From the NCBI RefSeq assembly GCF_002887815.1, contig NZ_PDHO01000029.1:1-62349 (forward strand): a DNA stretch of 62,349 bases, given 5' to 3'. The position numbers and the translations under genes were made by a program. This document shows positions 1 through 7,004 of this stretch, in pieces (the stretch's first letter is position 1; every line of letters begins with the position of its first letter). The notes under the pieces were generated by a model. The model made no database searches. It was not told where the DNA came from and saw nothing but the letters and a program-made list of their open reading frames with translations. Source of the stretch: Mycobacterium sp. ENV421 (lineage in GTDB: Bacteria > Actinomycetota > Actinomycetes > Mycobacteriales > Mycobacteriaceae).

Positions 1-56
1 TCGCCTTTGCAGAATTGAACGCACACACCTGGACGAGACATTCAAGTGCAGATAAC
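1..56. mobile_element. Possible end of a second inserted element, cut by window edge
   Basis: On the minus strand the flp pilin reading frame is normal up to the codons for AIGTIV and then runs into unrelated sequence that stops within three codons. The break coincides with the octamer GTTATCTG (CAGATAAC at 49-56 on the plus strand). The same octamer marks the tadA/element junction near 13826-13833. I infer that bases 1 to about 56 are the end of another element of the same recombinase family, whose body lies left of the window. Only about 50 bases are visible, so a plain deletion or rearrangement is also possible. Confidence 0.4.
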
Positions 57-155
57 GATCGTGCCGATCGCGTATTCGACCGTCGACATCCCGGCATCGT
101 CGACCGCCGCCAGCACCACTCGCGCCTTCAATCTTCGAAACATATTGTTGCTCAA
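42..155 (-). pseudogene. Truncated Flp-type pilin (Rv3656c-like)
   Basis: A TTG start at 155 follows a good GGAGG ribosome site (163-167) with 7-base spacing. The frame encodes 37 residues with a short basic N-terminus and then MSTVEYAIGTI, the conserved start of the hydrophobic segment of mycobacterial Flp pilins. The family normally continues with an Ala-rich membrane helix to about 60-70 residues. Here the frame changes to VICT and stops. The gene is therefore broken after the pilin processing region and cannot make a normal pilus subunit. It is the first gene downstream of the tadC-like gene and would have been the major pilin of the tad cluster. Confidence 0.6.
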
Positions 156-177
156 TTATTTTCCTCCCTTGATACCT

Positions 178-747
178 TTACAAAATTCCCGATGCGAAGA
201 CGTCACCGGCCAAGCCGGCCACCACCGGCACGATGCCCAGGCAGACGAATGCCGGCAGAAAGCACAGGCCCAGCGGTCCGGCGATCAGCACCGAGGCTCG
301 CTCTGCCGCCGCCGCCGCGGTGTGGCCGGCGTCTTGCCGCGACTGCTCGGCGAGTTCGGCCACACCCTGTGCCAGTGCGCTTCCCGACGACGCCGACCGA
401 CGCGCCAACCTGGCCAGGGCATCGCTGTCCTCGCCGGGTTGCGGGCACCAGGCAGTGTCGGCGTCGGCGCCCAGCGCCAACAGGTCTGCTGCACGTCGCA
501 AGACCGCACCGAGCCGATCCGGTGCCGAGGGCGCCGTCGCCGCGGCCGCAGCGGACACCGACATTCCGCCCGCCAGGCATACCGCGAACACGTCGAGCGC
601 TGACGAGATCGCCAGCGGGTCGGTACTTGCGTCTGCGCGGCGGACGGGTGCAGAGGCACTGGTGGACAACCCTATTCGGCGACGGACCACGAGCGGTCCC
701 GGTGCGAGCAGCACTGCGGCGGCCAACAACACTGCGGCCGTGGTCAC
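178..747 (-). CDS. TadC-like type II secretion F-domain protein
   Basis: This 189-residue protein has an N-terminal membrane segment, a soluble Ala-rich four-helix region, and a C-terminal hydrophobic pair (around residues 150-189). That is the arrangement of the short F-domain platform proteins in actinobacterial tad loci (M. tuberculosis Rv3657c by position and size). In the pilus machine it would form the inner-membrane platform together with the TadB-like protein and receive force from the TadA ATPase. The GTG start at 747 overlaps the stop of the upstream tadB-like gene (GTGA), so the two are translationally coupled. The gene looks intact, but its ATPase and pilin are both broken here. 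Confidence 0.7.
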   Translation of the reverse strand: MTTAAVLLAAAVLLAPGPLVVRRRIGLSTSASAPVRRADASTDPLAISSALDVFAVCLAGGMSVSAAAAATAPSAPDRLGAVLRRAADLLALGADADTAWCPQPGEDSDALARLARRSASSGSALAQGVAELAEQSRQDAGHTAAAAAERASVLIAGPLGLCFLPAFVCLGIVPVVAGLAGDVFASGIL

Positions 748-1523
748 GTCAGCAGCCGATCGGTGATGCGATCAGCCCACGCCAGTCCCGCGCAGACCAG
801 CGCCACACCCACGGTCAACAGCCAGCCGCCCGCACCGCCGCCGAGGAGAAATCCGACCGGATGCGCACCGATCAGCTCACCGAGCAGGATCCCGAGCAGC
901 GGTAGTCCGGCCAGGATCGCCGCGGTCGCGCGCGCCCCGGCCAGGCCGGCCTCGACCCGCGCGGTGAACCGTTGCCGCTCGACGATGTCGCGGTGAGCGG
1001 TTCGAATCAGCGCCGCCATCGCCAGCCCGTGATCGGCCGCCAGTTGCCAGCACACCGCAAGCCGCTCCCATTGCGCGGGAACCGATGTCGACTGAGCGAG
1101 CGCCCGCAGTCCGGTTCCGACGTCAGCGCCCAATCCGGCGCGGGCCGCGACCGACCGCAGCGCGGTGCCGATGGCGCCGCCGGACTCCCCGGCGGCGACG
1201 GCGAAGGCGCGCACCGGATGCGCACCCACTCGCAGCTCGCCGGCCAGCGTCTCCAGCGCCCCGGCCAATGTGGAGCCGGCCTCGCTGCGGTCCTGTCGCC
1301 GCAGTCGGCGCCGCCGCCGGTGGATCAGCGTGACACCCAGCGTCACCGAGGCCAGCAGCACCGCAGGCGGCAGCGCCACGGCGACGACCGCAAGCGACGC
1401 CACCAGCGCGGGCACCCGCGCACCGGCCCGCCGCGGCCCCAGCCCCAACCGCGACCGCGGGGGTGGCGGTGCCGCCAGCACCGCCAGCCCCAAAAGCAGA
1501 GCAGCAAAGGGTATTCCGGTCAT
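744..1523 (-). CDS. TadB-like type II secretion F-domain protein
   Basis: The ATG at 1523 overlaps the tadA stop codon (1520-1522), which fixes the start and gives 259 residues. Two N-terminal hydrophobic stretches precede an Arg-rich cytoplasmic turn (RRRRRLRRQ), then an F-domain-like helical region (LAGALETLAGELRVGAHPV) and two C-terminal membrane segments. This fits the second platform protein of the mycobacterial tad locus (Rv3658c-like). It is the gene directly downstream of the interrupted tadA, so its expression from the tad promoter probably depends on read-through across a 12-kb element. Codon use and frame look intact. Confidence 0.7.
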   Translation of the reverse strand: MTGIPFAALLLGLAVLAAPPPPRSRLGLGPRRAGARVPALVASLAVVAVALPPAVLLASVTLGVTLIHRRRRRLRRQDRSEAGSTLAGALETLAGELRVGAHPVRAFAVAAGESGGAIGTALRSVAARAGLGADVGTGLRALAQSTSVPAQWERLAVCWQLAADHGLAMAALIRTAHRDIVERQRFTARVEAGLAGARATAAILAGLPLLGILLGELIGAHPVGFLLGGGAGGWLLTVGVALVCAGLAWADRITDRLLT

Positions 1524-1702
1524 GGACGCCGCCGCTGGTCGATCAGCGTCTGGAGTAGTTGCCGACCGTCCTGCCAACCCCGATCGGCATGCCACGCCGT
1601 GATCGCATGCACGCCGCCGGCGTCCGCGCGGGACAGCACCGCGATCTCGGTGAGCCGGCGTGTGCCGTCGCGGCGGCGACCCACATGCACCACCGCCTGA
1701 AC
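1520..1702 (-). pseudogene. tadA: 3' fragment of tadA ATPase, severed by element
   Basis: On the minus strand the frame reads QAVVHVGRRRDGTRRLTEIAVL and continues to a stop overlapping the tadB start. This is the C-terminal domain of TadA/CpaF-type ATPases, which normally follows the Walker B region. It has no start codon of its own and begins at the left end of the inserted element. Joining it to the 5' fragment at 13833 through GCG-GCG-GTT-CAG would restore an uninterrupted Ala-Ala-Val-Gln reading frame. This is my reconstruction of the empty site. Confidence 0.8.
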
Positions 1703-2054
1703 GCCTTATCTGTAACGGGAACTGTGAAACCGTTCGCTGCCGCTGGTAGGCACGTAAGTTACATGTGTACTACCGACCGGGTAGGTCTGCTAATCCGTAC
1801 GCATGTGTAGGACGTGTGTCAGGGGTCTGACTTGGATCCCCGCGTGACAGATCTGTTGTCCAATGGGCGGTCGACAGAAGTCAGGCGCCACTGAAGTGAA
1901 CGCTCCTGCGTAGCGCTCATGGCGACCGCCCATGATCTCCAGATCGATCCGGGGCATCGTCGATCGGTATTGGTGAGCTAGTGGTTCAGTGAAGATTCGA
2001 TGAAGAACGCGGCGTTTCGATTCATCGCCTGGGTGGCATCGGCATGATCGAGTC
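1703..2054. other. Left-end noncoding region of element
   Basis: This stretch of about 350 bases lies between the left terminal repeat and the first cargo gene. I see no convincing gene. It includes the recombinase end site, the sequence TTACATGTGTACTAC (about 1758-1772), which weakly resembles TTACACATGTATACTAC near 7731-7747 upstream of another cargo gene, and presumably the promoter for the gene at 2055. Short open frames on both strands here show no family signature. Confidence 0.5.
1706..1719 (+). repeat. Left terminal inverted repeat of Tn554-like element
   Basis: TTATCTGTAACGGG is the exact reverse complement of 13819-13832. It starts within four bases of the point where the tadA frame resumes. 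It is the likely binding or core-flanking site for TnpA/TnpB. Confidence 0.8.
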
Positions 2055-2531
2055 ATGACCGAAACGCCCGAATCCCGGACTGAACCGACCGCGGTGGCCA
2101 CCGAGCAGGGGCGCGGGGAGCTGTCGCCTGGATCGGACCGTCCCAACAGGCTCACCCAGAGCGCGGCATGGGTGGGCATCGTTGCTGGTGTCGTGTTCAT
2201 CGTCGCGGTGATCTTCTTCTCCGGGTTCTTCGTCGGAAAGCAGTACGGCGGCGGTTACCGCGACGGGCGCGGAATGTCTTACCCCGGCGGGATGATGGGG
2301 CCCGGCGGGATGATGGGGCCCGGCGGGATGATGGGGCCCGGCGGGATGATGGGCCCCGGAGGACCCGGCGGGATGATGGGCCCCGGAGGACCCGGCGGGA
2401 TGATGGGCCCTGGATCGTGGGGACCGGGCGGGATGATGGGGCCTGGATCGTGGGGACCCGGGATGATGGGCCCCGGTCAGCAGCCATCGCCGACCACAAC
2501 TCCGGCCGTCCCAACCACGCCTCAGCGGTAG
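2055..2531 (+). CDS. Membrane-anchored MMGPGG-repeat (Met-rich) protein
   Basis: This 158-residue protein has a Pro/Glu-rich cytoplasmic N-terminus (1-36) and one membrane helix (about 38-62). The rest is an outward tail of repeated MMGPGG and MMGPGSWGPG units, with nine MM pairs in about 60 residues. Methionine arrays of this type bind Cu(I) or Ag(I) in periplasmic metal-handling proteins, so I infer a metal-sequestering role on the outer face of the membrane. No enzyme domain is visible. It stands alone at the left end of the mobile element. Two other proteins in the same element (6213-6992 and 7005-7412) carry the same repeat, so the repeat probably spread by duplication within the cargo. 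The exact function is unknown. Confidence 0.75.
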   Translation: MTETPESRTEPTAVATEQGRGELSPGSDRPNRLTQSAAWVGIVAGVVFIVAVIFFSGFFVGKQYGGGYRDGRGMSYPGGMMGPGGMMGPGGMMGPGGMMGPGGPGGMMGPGGPGGMMGPGSWGPGGMMGPGSWGPGMMGPGQQPSPTTTPAVPTTPQR

Positions 2532-2604
2532 CCCTTTCACCCCGCGGGTTGGGCTGCACCAAGCCCCTACCGCTGTGCTGCGACAGGGTGGTGGAGCCAC
2601 CTCG

Positions 2605-2973
2605 TTAGGGCATCGGCGGCGTGCTTCTTGCTATGCGCGTCCGAAGAGTGGTTCGCCGTCGTTGCCAGAGTAGGAAGATGAACCGGTCCAGGTCGGCGCG
2701 CAGTTCATCGGCGGTGCAGCCGGGATGACCGACGTAGTGGGTCAGTGATGCGTCGAGGCGCCCGGTGTCGGAGGCGAGCCAGTCGTTGACGAACTGCAGC
2801 AGCTCGGTCAATTCGACGGCATCGGCGATATCCAAGCGGCATAAACACGCCTCCGGATCGGGGTTGCCGTCGACGACAATCGGATTAGCCGGCCTGACGA
2901 GTGCAGGTCGGCCTTTGATTGCGGGTGTTCTCCAACAGCGTGGCCGGTGGCCTACCGCCCCAGCAGCACGCAC
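2605..2973 (-). CDS. Hypothetical protein, probably frameshifted at its C-terminus
   Basis: The recognisable part is a helical segment, DIADAVELTELLQFVNDWLA, followed by a region ending LDRFIFLL. I recall similar short proteins near mobile DNA in mycobacteria but know no function. After FIFLL the frame becomes Arg/Thr-rich (WQRRRTTLRTR), which looks like noncoding read-through. The neighbouring frame at the same point reads SGNDGEPLFGRA and stops, which is a far more protein-like end, so a one-base indel near 2670 is likely. The start is also uncertain. It may lie near 2880 rather than at 2973, because the first 30 residues look unnatural. It could be the last gene of the cmtR-ctpG operon. 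Confidence 0.45.
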   Translation of the reverse strand: MRAAGAVGHRPRCWRTPAIKGRPALVRPANPIVVDGNPDPEACLCRLDIADAVELTELLQFVNDWLASDTGRLDASLTHYVGHPGCTADELRADLDRFIFLLWQRRRTTLRTRIARSTPPMP

Positions 2974-3011
2974 TTGTCATCGTTCGCGCGGCGAACGCGG
3001 CCGGGGGAGGG

Positions 3012-3419
3012 TTAGGTGTGGTCGAGTGCGTCGATGACGGCTTGCAGTTTGGTGGTGACCTGTTCGGCGACCTGTGCTACTCCGGGTGCGTCGCTGAGGT
3101 CGGCCATCAGCGCGGGATTGATGGCATCGACGATGACGGTGTCGTTGCCGTGGGTGGTGTCGGCGCGCACGACGACGTTGCAGGGCAGCAGCAGCCCGAT
3201 CTCGGGGTCGCTGAGCACGGCTTGATGCGCCAGGGGCGGGTTGCAGGCTCCCAGGATCAGATAGTCGGCCATGTCGACGTCGAGTTTGGCCTTCATGGTG
3301 GCTTTCACGTCGATCTCGGTGAGCACCCCGAACCCGTGGTCGGCCAGGGCTTTTCGGGTTCGCGTGACCGCGTCGTCGAAGGAGGTGTGCAGTGTGGTTG
3401 ATAGTGCCAGTTTGGTCAT
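3012..3419 (-). CDS. DUF302 family protein
   Basis: This 135-residue soluble protein matches the DUF302 pattern. It opens with a strand-helix unit (FDDAVTRTRKALADHGFGVLTEID), then ADYLILGACNPPLAHQAV with a Cys-Asn-Pro turn, then LLPCNVVVRAD, where a second Cys sits in a conserved LLPCNV motif. DUF302 proteins are small alpha/beta folds often found beside metal transporters or redox genes; their reaction is unknown. The gene begins 17 bases after the ATPase stop and points the same way, so it is very likely co-transcribed with the CmtR-like regulator and the ATPase. The two cysteines could bind metal, but that is inference. Confidence 0.8.
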   Translation of the reverse strand: MTKLALSTTLHTSFDDAVTRTRKALADHGFGVLTEIDVKATMKAKLDVDMADYLILGACNPPLAHQAVLSDPEIGLLLPCNVVVRADTTHGNDTVIVDAINPALMADLSDAPGVAQVAEQVTTKLQAVIDALDHT

Positions 3420-3436
3420 CGTTGTCTCTTTCCTGC

Positions 3437-5419
3437 TCAGCGGTGTGCGGCGTTTCCGATCTGTGCTGTCGCGCGGCGGGTGCTCACCCGCCGGCCGTGT
3501 GGTTGCGGGATCCCGGCTAGGGGTTGGGTGCGCCCGGCGCGGACGCCGTTGGCGATGACGACGATTTCGGCGAGTTCGTGCACGAGCACCACGGCGGCCA
3601 GGCCGAGGACACCGAGTAGGGCCAGGGGCAGCAGGATGGTGATGATCGCCAACGATAGGCCGATGTTTTGCAGCATGATGCGCCGGGATCGGCGGGCGTG
3701 GGACAGCACTTGGGGCAGGTGGCGCAGGTCTTGGCCCATCAGGGCGACGTCGGCGGTTTCGATGGCGACGTCGGTGCCCATGGCGCCCATCGCGATGCCC
3801 AGGTCGGCGGTGGCCAGGGCGGGGGCGTCGTTGACGCCGTCACCGACCATCGCGGTGGGCCGCCGGGAGCGCAGTTCCTCGATGATGCGGGCCTTGTCCT
3901 CGGGCCGCAGGTCAGCGTGCACGTCGTCGATGCCGGCGTCGGCGGCCAGCGCCCGGGCGGTGCGCTCGTTGTCCCCGGTCAGCATCGCCACCTGGTAGCC
4001 GTGGGCGCGCAGCCCACCGATCACCTCGGGGGCTTCGGGTCGCAGTTCGTCGCGCACCGCCACCGCACCCAACACGGCGCCGTCGCGTTCGACGAGCACC
4101 GCGGTCGCCCCGGCGCGCTGCATCCGGTCGATGACCTCGGCCAGCGGGCCAGGTTGGATCCAGCCGGGACGCCCGAGCCGGACCAGACTCCCGTCCAGCC
4201 ACCCGGACAGCCCGGCACCGGGTACCGATTCAACATCGCGGGCCGGAGTGAGCTGATCGGTGGCGGCGAGGATGGCCGCGGCCAGCGGGTGTTCACTGCG
4301 GGCCTCCAGCGCGGCGGCCACCGCCATCACCTCGCCGCCCGAAACCCCGTCGGCGGGTACCACGGTGATGACGGTGGGCTGGTTGCGGGTCAGCGTGCCG
4401 GTCTTGTCCAGGGCGATCCCACGGATGCGGCCCAATGCCTCCAGCGCGGCACCGCCTTTGATGAGGACACCCATCTTGCTCGCGGCGCCGATCGCGGCGA
4501 CCACGGTGACCGGCACCGCGATCGCCAGCGCGCACGGTGAGGCCGCGACCAGCACCACCAGCGCCCGTTCGATCCACACCCGCGGATCCCCGACCACGCT
4601 GCCCGCCACGGCGATGATCGCCGCGGCGACCATGACGGCCGGCACCAGCGGGCTGGCGACCCGGTCGGCCAGGCGTTGGCTGGAACCCTTGCGAGCCTGC
4701 TCGGCCTCCACAATCGCCACGATCCGGGCCAGCGAGTTGTCGGTGGCGGTGGCGGTGATCTGCACGTCGAGCACCCCGGTGCCGTTGATCGAGCCGGCGA
4801 ACACCGCATCACCGGGGCCGGCTTCGATCGGCACCGACTCCCCAGTGATCGCCGAGGTGTCCAGCGCGCTGCGGCCCGCGGTGATGACCCCGTCGGTGGC
4901 GATGCGCTCCCCGGGTTTGACCACCATCACCTCGCCCACGGCGAGTTCGGTGGGGGCGACCCGGTATTCGCGCCCACCGCGGCGCACCGTGGCGACGGCA
5001 GGGACCAGCGACAGCAGCGCCCGCAAGCCCCGGCGGGTGCGGGTGATCGAGTACTCCTCGAGGCCTTCGCTGATCGCGAACAAGAACGCCAGCATCGCGG
5101 CCTCGCCGACCTCACCGAGGGACACCGCACCGACAGCGGCGATCGTCATCAGCGTGCCGACACCGATCTTGCCCGCCACCAACCGCTTCAACGTGGACGG
5201 GACGAAGGTCACACCGGCGATCACCAGTGCCGCGGCCTCCGCCACCAGCGTCACCGGCCCGGGTCCGCCAGCCCAGCCCACGATCAGACCCGCCAGCAGC
5301 AGCACCCCGGCCAGCGCGGCAGCCCGGATCTCGCTGACCTGCCACAGTTTCTCCGGGCCCCGCTCGCGCTCATCGCGCTCGGCACCGGGGTCGTCGTGGC
5401 CGCAGCAGGTGTCACTCAC
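3437..5419 (-). CDS. ctpG: P1B-type heavy-metal ATPase, CtpG-like
   Basis: The 660-residue pump has all P-type signatures: TGES at about 192-195, the metal-path SPC motif at 294-296, DKTGT (phosphorylated Asp338) at 338-342, SEHPLA in the nucleotide domain, and GDGVNDAP near 530. The short N-terminus carries CCGHDD at residues 5-10, a likely metal-binding site, and has no full HMA domain. From memory its sequence is close to M. tuberculosis CtpG, whose gene adjoins cmtR there too, so export of Cd/Pb or another soft divalent ion across the membrane is the best guess. The GTG start at 5419 overlaps the regulator stop by 8 bases, so the two are tightly coupled. Expression is presumably induced by metal through that regulator. 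Confidence 0.85.
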   Translation of the reverse strand: MSDTCCGHDDPGAERDERERGPEKLWQVSEIRAAALAGVLLLAGLIVGWAGGPGPVTLVAEAAALVIAGVTFVPSTLKRLVAGKIGVGTLMTIAAVGAVSLGEVGEAAMLAFLFAISEGLEEYSITRTRRGLRALLSLVPAVATVRRGGREYRVAPTELAVGEVMVVKPGERIATDGVITAGRSALDTSAITGESVPIEAGPGDAVFAGSINGTGVLDVQITATATDNSLARIVAIVEAEQARKGSSQRLADRVASPLVPAVMVAAAIIAVAGSVVGDPRVWIERALVVLVAASPCALAIAVPVTVVAAIGAASKMGVLIKGGAALEALGRIRGIALDKTGTLTRNQPTVITVVPADGVSGGEVMAVAAALEARSEHPLAAAILAATDQLTPARDVESVPGAGLSGWLDGSLVRLGRPGWIQPGPLAEVIDRMQRAGATAVLVERDGAVLGAVAVRDELRPEAPEVIGGLRAHGYQVAMLTGDNERTARALAADAGIDDVHADLRPEDKARIIEELRSRRPTAMVGDGVNDAPALATADLGIAMGAMGTDVAIETADVALMGQDLRHLPQVLSHARRSRRIMLQNIGLSLAIITILLPLALLGVLGLAAVVLVHELAEIVVIANGVRAGRTQPLAGIPQPHGRRVSTRRATAQIGNAAHR

Positions 5420-5789
5420 AGGCAGACCCCGATGCGCTGCCTGTGCCGTAATTGGGGCACAACGCGACCGCGTTGCCGGTGGCCGCCAGCAGTGTTTCGG
5501 CCGCCGCCAACAGATCGAGCAGTTCCGGGCGGGTCAACGAATAGAACACCTGCCGTCCCTGCGGACGGCCCGCCACCAGACCGCACTCGCGCAGACACCC
5601 CACATGCGCCGACACCGTCGACTGGGCCAACCCCAACTCCGCAACCAGGTCGGCCACCCGGGCCTCCCTGTGAGCCAACCGGCCCACGATCGCCAACCGG
5701 GTGCCATCAGAGAGGCCACGGAACAACGCCACCGCCGCATCCACACCCGACGCCGGTCCGGCCAGACAACCCGCACTATCCATCGTCAT
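5412..5789 (-). CDS. cmtR: ArsR/SmtB metal sensor, CmtR-like
   Basis: The 125-residue winged-helix repressor keeps the ligands of CmtR. Two cysteines sit in the recognition helix, GCLRECGL (Cys65 and Cys69), matching the Cys57/Cys61 pair known for CmtR, and a third lies near the C-terminus in ALCPNYG (Cys111, like Cys102). CmtR binds Cd(II) and Pb(II) through these three residues and then leaves its operator. An extra C-terminal Cys124 and an N-terminal Cys8 are present. The start is the ATG at 5789 (a second at 5783). A -10-like TATTAT ends 6 bases before the first ATG, suggesting a leaderless message. It heads the ctpG-DUF302 operon and probably represses it and possibly the divergent genes from 5941. 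Confidence 0.8.
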   Translation of the reverse strand: MTMDSAGCLAGPASGVDAAVALFRGLSDGTRLAIVGRLAHREARVADLVAELGLAQSTVSAHVGCLRECGLVAGRPQGRQVFYSLTRPELLDLLAAAETLLAATGNAVALCPNYGTGSASGSACE

Positions 5790-5795
5790 TGGACG

Positions 5796-5823
5796 ATAAT
5801 ACTGTGTTTTAGCTGGTAATACC
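5796..5823 (-). promoter_or_regulatory. Candidate promoter/operator of the cmtR-like operon
   Basis: On the minus strand TATTAT (5796-5801) lies 6 bases before the ATG at 5789, a normal spacing for a leaderless actinobacterial message. Upstream of it GGTATTACC (5815-5823) is a palindrome around a central T. An ArsR-type repressor bound there would block the promoter. The site is inferred from position and symmetry only. Confidence 0.35.
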
Positions 5824-5940
5824 GAAAGACACCGATCATTGAGGACCATCGGCCCTACCTGGCATCGGCACTGCGCGAGCAGGCTGGCCTGAGCAGCCCC
5901 CGGTGCGGGGCTTGGTATTTCAGGCGAAAGGGACACGACC

Positions 5941-6207
5941 ATGATGTATGACGGCTGGGGCTGGGGCGGCATGGGCTCCGGTGGCTGGATCCTGATGACC
6001 GTGCTGATGGTGCTGTTCTGGGCGGCGGTGATCACCGCCGTGGTCCTGGCCATCCGCTACCTGACCGGTCCGCGGCACACCGGCGCGCACCCGCCCGGAC
6101 CGGGGCCGGCACGCGCGGAAGGGCTGCTCGCCGAACGCTTCGCCCGCGGCGAGATCGACGAAGACGAATATCAGCGGCGTATGACCCTGCTGCGTGAACA
6201 CCGTTGA
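5941..6207 (+). CDS. Small membrane protein with SHOCT domain
   Basis: The 88-residue protein has a Gly/Trp-rich start (MMYDGWGWGG), one membrane helix (about 14-40), a Pro/His-rich linker, and a C-terminal SHOCT motif (LLAERFARGEIDEDEYQRRM, about 62-82). SHOCT domains are short helical pairs usually found at protein ends and thought to mediate oligomer contacts. A purine-rich site (GAAAGGGA) precedes the ATG. It opens a plus-strand operon with the cupredoxin and the secreted Met-rich protein, divergent from the CmtR-like operon. Similar SHOCT membrane proteins often sit beside copper genes in actinobacteria, so a supporting role in metal handling is plausible but unproven. Confidence 0.75.
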   Translation: MMYDGWGWGGMGSGGWILMTVLMVLFWAAVITAVVLAIRYLTGPRHTGAHPPGPGPARAEGLLAERFARGEIDEDEYQRRMTLLREHR

Positions 6208-6212
6208 CCGCG

Positions 6213-6992
6213 ATGCGCTCCCACCGTCTCTGGCTGATCTTGGCCATCGCGATCGCATCGGTGATCCTCGGGGTCACCACCACCGCGATCTGGCACCCCG
6301 GCGGGCCGTTCGGCCGCCAAACACCGGTCGCCAACGCCCCCTACCCGAACGCCCCAGGCGCCTGGGGTCCGGGCTCGATGGGCCCGGGCATGATGGGCCC
6401 CTGGCGGTACCCGGCCGCCCCGCCGCCGTCCTGTTCCGCGCCCGCCCTACCCGGTGCGGTGGTCGACGTCACCCTCGCCGACATGGGAGCGATGATGGGC
6501 CCCGGCGGCATGATGGGCCCGGGCATGATGAGCCGCGGCGGCATGATGGGCCCCGGCATGATGGGGCCGGGCTGGAACGGCCCGAATGGCCCGGGGCAAA
6601 CCGGCTACCGATGGCCGGGCATGGGGATGATGCGCATCGTCGTCACCCCGGCCTCCGTTCCGGCGGGACCGGTGTCGTTTCGGGTACTCAACACCGGCGG
6701 GTTGAGCCACGAGCTCGTCGTGCTGCCCCTGGCACAGGGCCAGTACCCCGGATGGCGTGTCACCGGTCCCGACGGCAAGGTCGACGAGGCCGGCAGCCTA
6801 GGTGAGGCCTCCCGCACCTGCGGCGCCGACAAAGGTGACGAACAGTCACCCCAATACGGCATCGGCCCTGGCGGCACCGGCTGGACCACCATCACCCTGA
6901 CCCCGGGACGCTACGAGCTGATCTGCAACATCGCCGGCCACTACTGGGCCGGGATGTATGCCGAACTCGACGTCACCAGCCCACCCAAATAA
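6213..6992 (+). CDS. Met-rich cupredoxin-like membrane-anchored protein
   Basis: Counting from the ATG at 6213 (259 residues; a TTG at 6204 is an alternative), the protein has an N-terminal signal/anchor helix, then a region with MMGPGG repeats (about 90-135), then a cupredoxin domain. The type-1 copper ligands are visible: His166 in GLSHELVV and the C-x4-H-x4-M loop LICNIAGHYWAGM (Cys238, His243, Met248). Such domains carry one copper for electron transfer or copper storage outside the membrane. Two more cysteines (about 74 and 203) could form a disulfide. The Met-rich stretch seems to be inserted near the first strands of the fold, which is unusual. The gene overlaps or abuts the SHOCT gene and is followed 12 bases later by another Met-rich gene. 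Confidence 0.8.
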   Translation: MRSHRLWLILAIAIASVILGVTTTAIWHPGGPFGRQTPVANAPYPNAPGAWGPGSMGPGMMGPWRYPAAPPPSCSAPALPGAVVDVTLADMGAMMGPGGMMGPGMMSRGGMMGPGMMGPGWNGPNGPGQTGYRWPGMGMMRIVVTPASVPAGPVSFRVLNTGGLSHELVVLPLAQGQYPGWRVTGPDGKVDEAGSLGEASRTCGADKGDEQSPQYGIGPGGTGWTTITLTPGRYELICNIAGHYWAGMYAELDVTSPPK

Positions 6993-7004
6993 GCGAGACG
7001 AACC

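Noticed and set aside
1790..2200. 136-codon minus-strand frame near the left end of the element
   Set aside because: Overlaps the N-terminus of the Met-rich protein, lacks any motif and has no good start site.
2280..2480. Regular short repeats suggestive of a CRISPR array
   Set aside because: They are in-frame codons for MMGPGG repeats of a protein, without spacers.
4260..5819. 519-codon plus-strand frame opposite the metal ATPase
   Set aside because: Ala/Ser/Thr/Pro low-complexity shadow of the ctpG-like gene, with no ribosome site or family motif.
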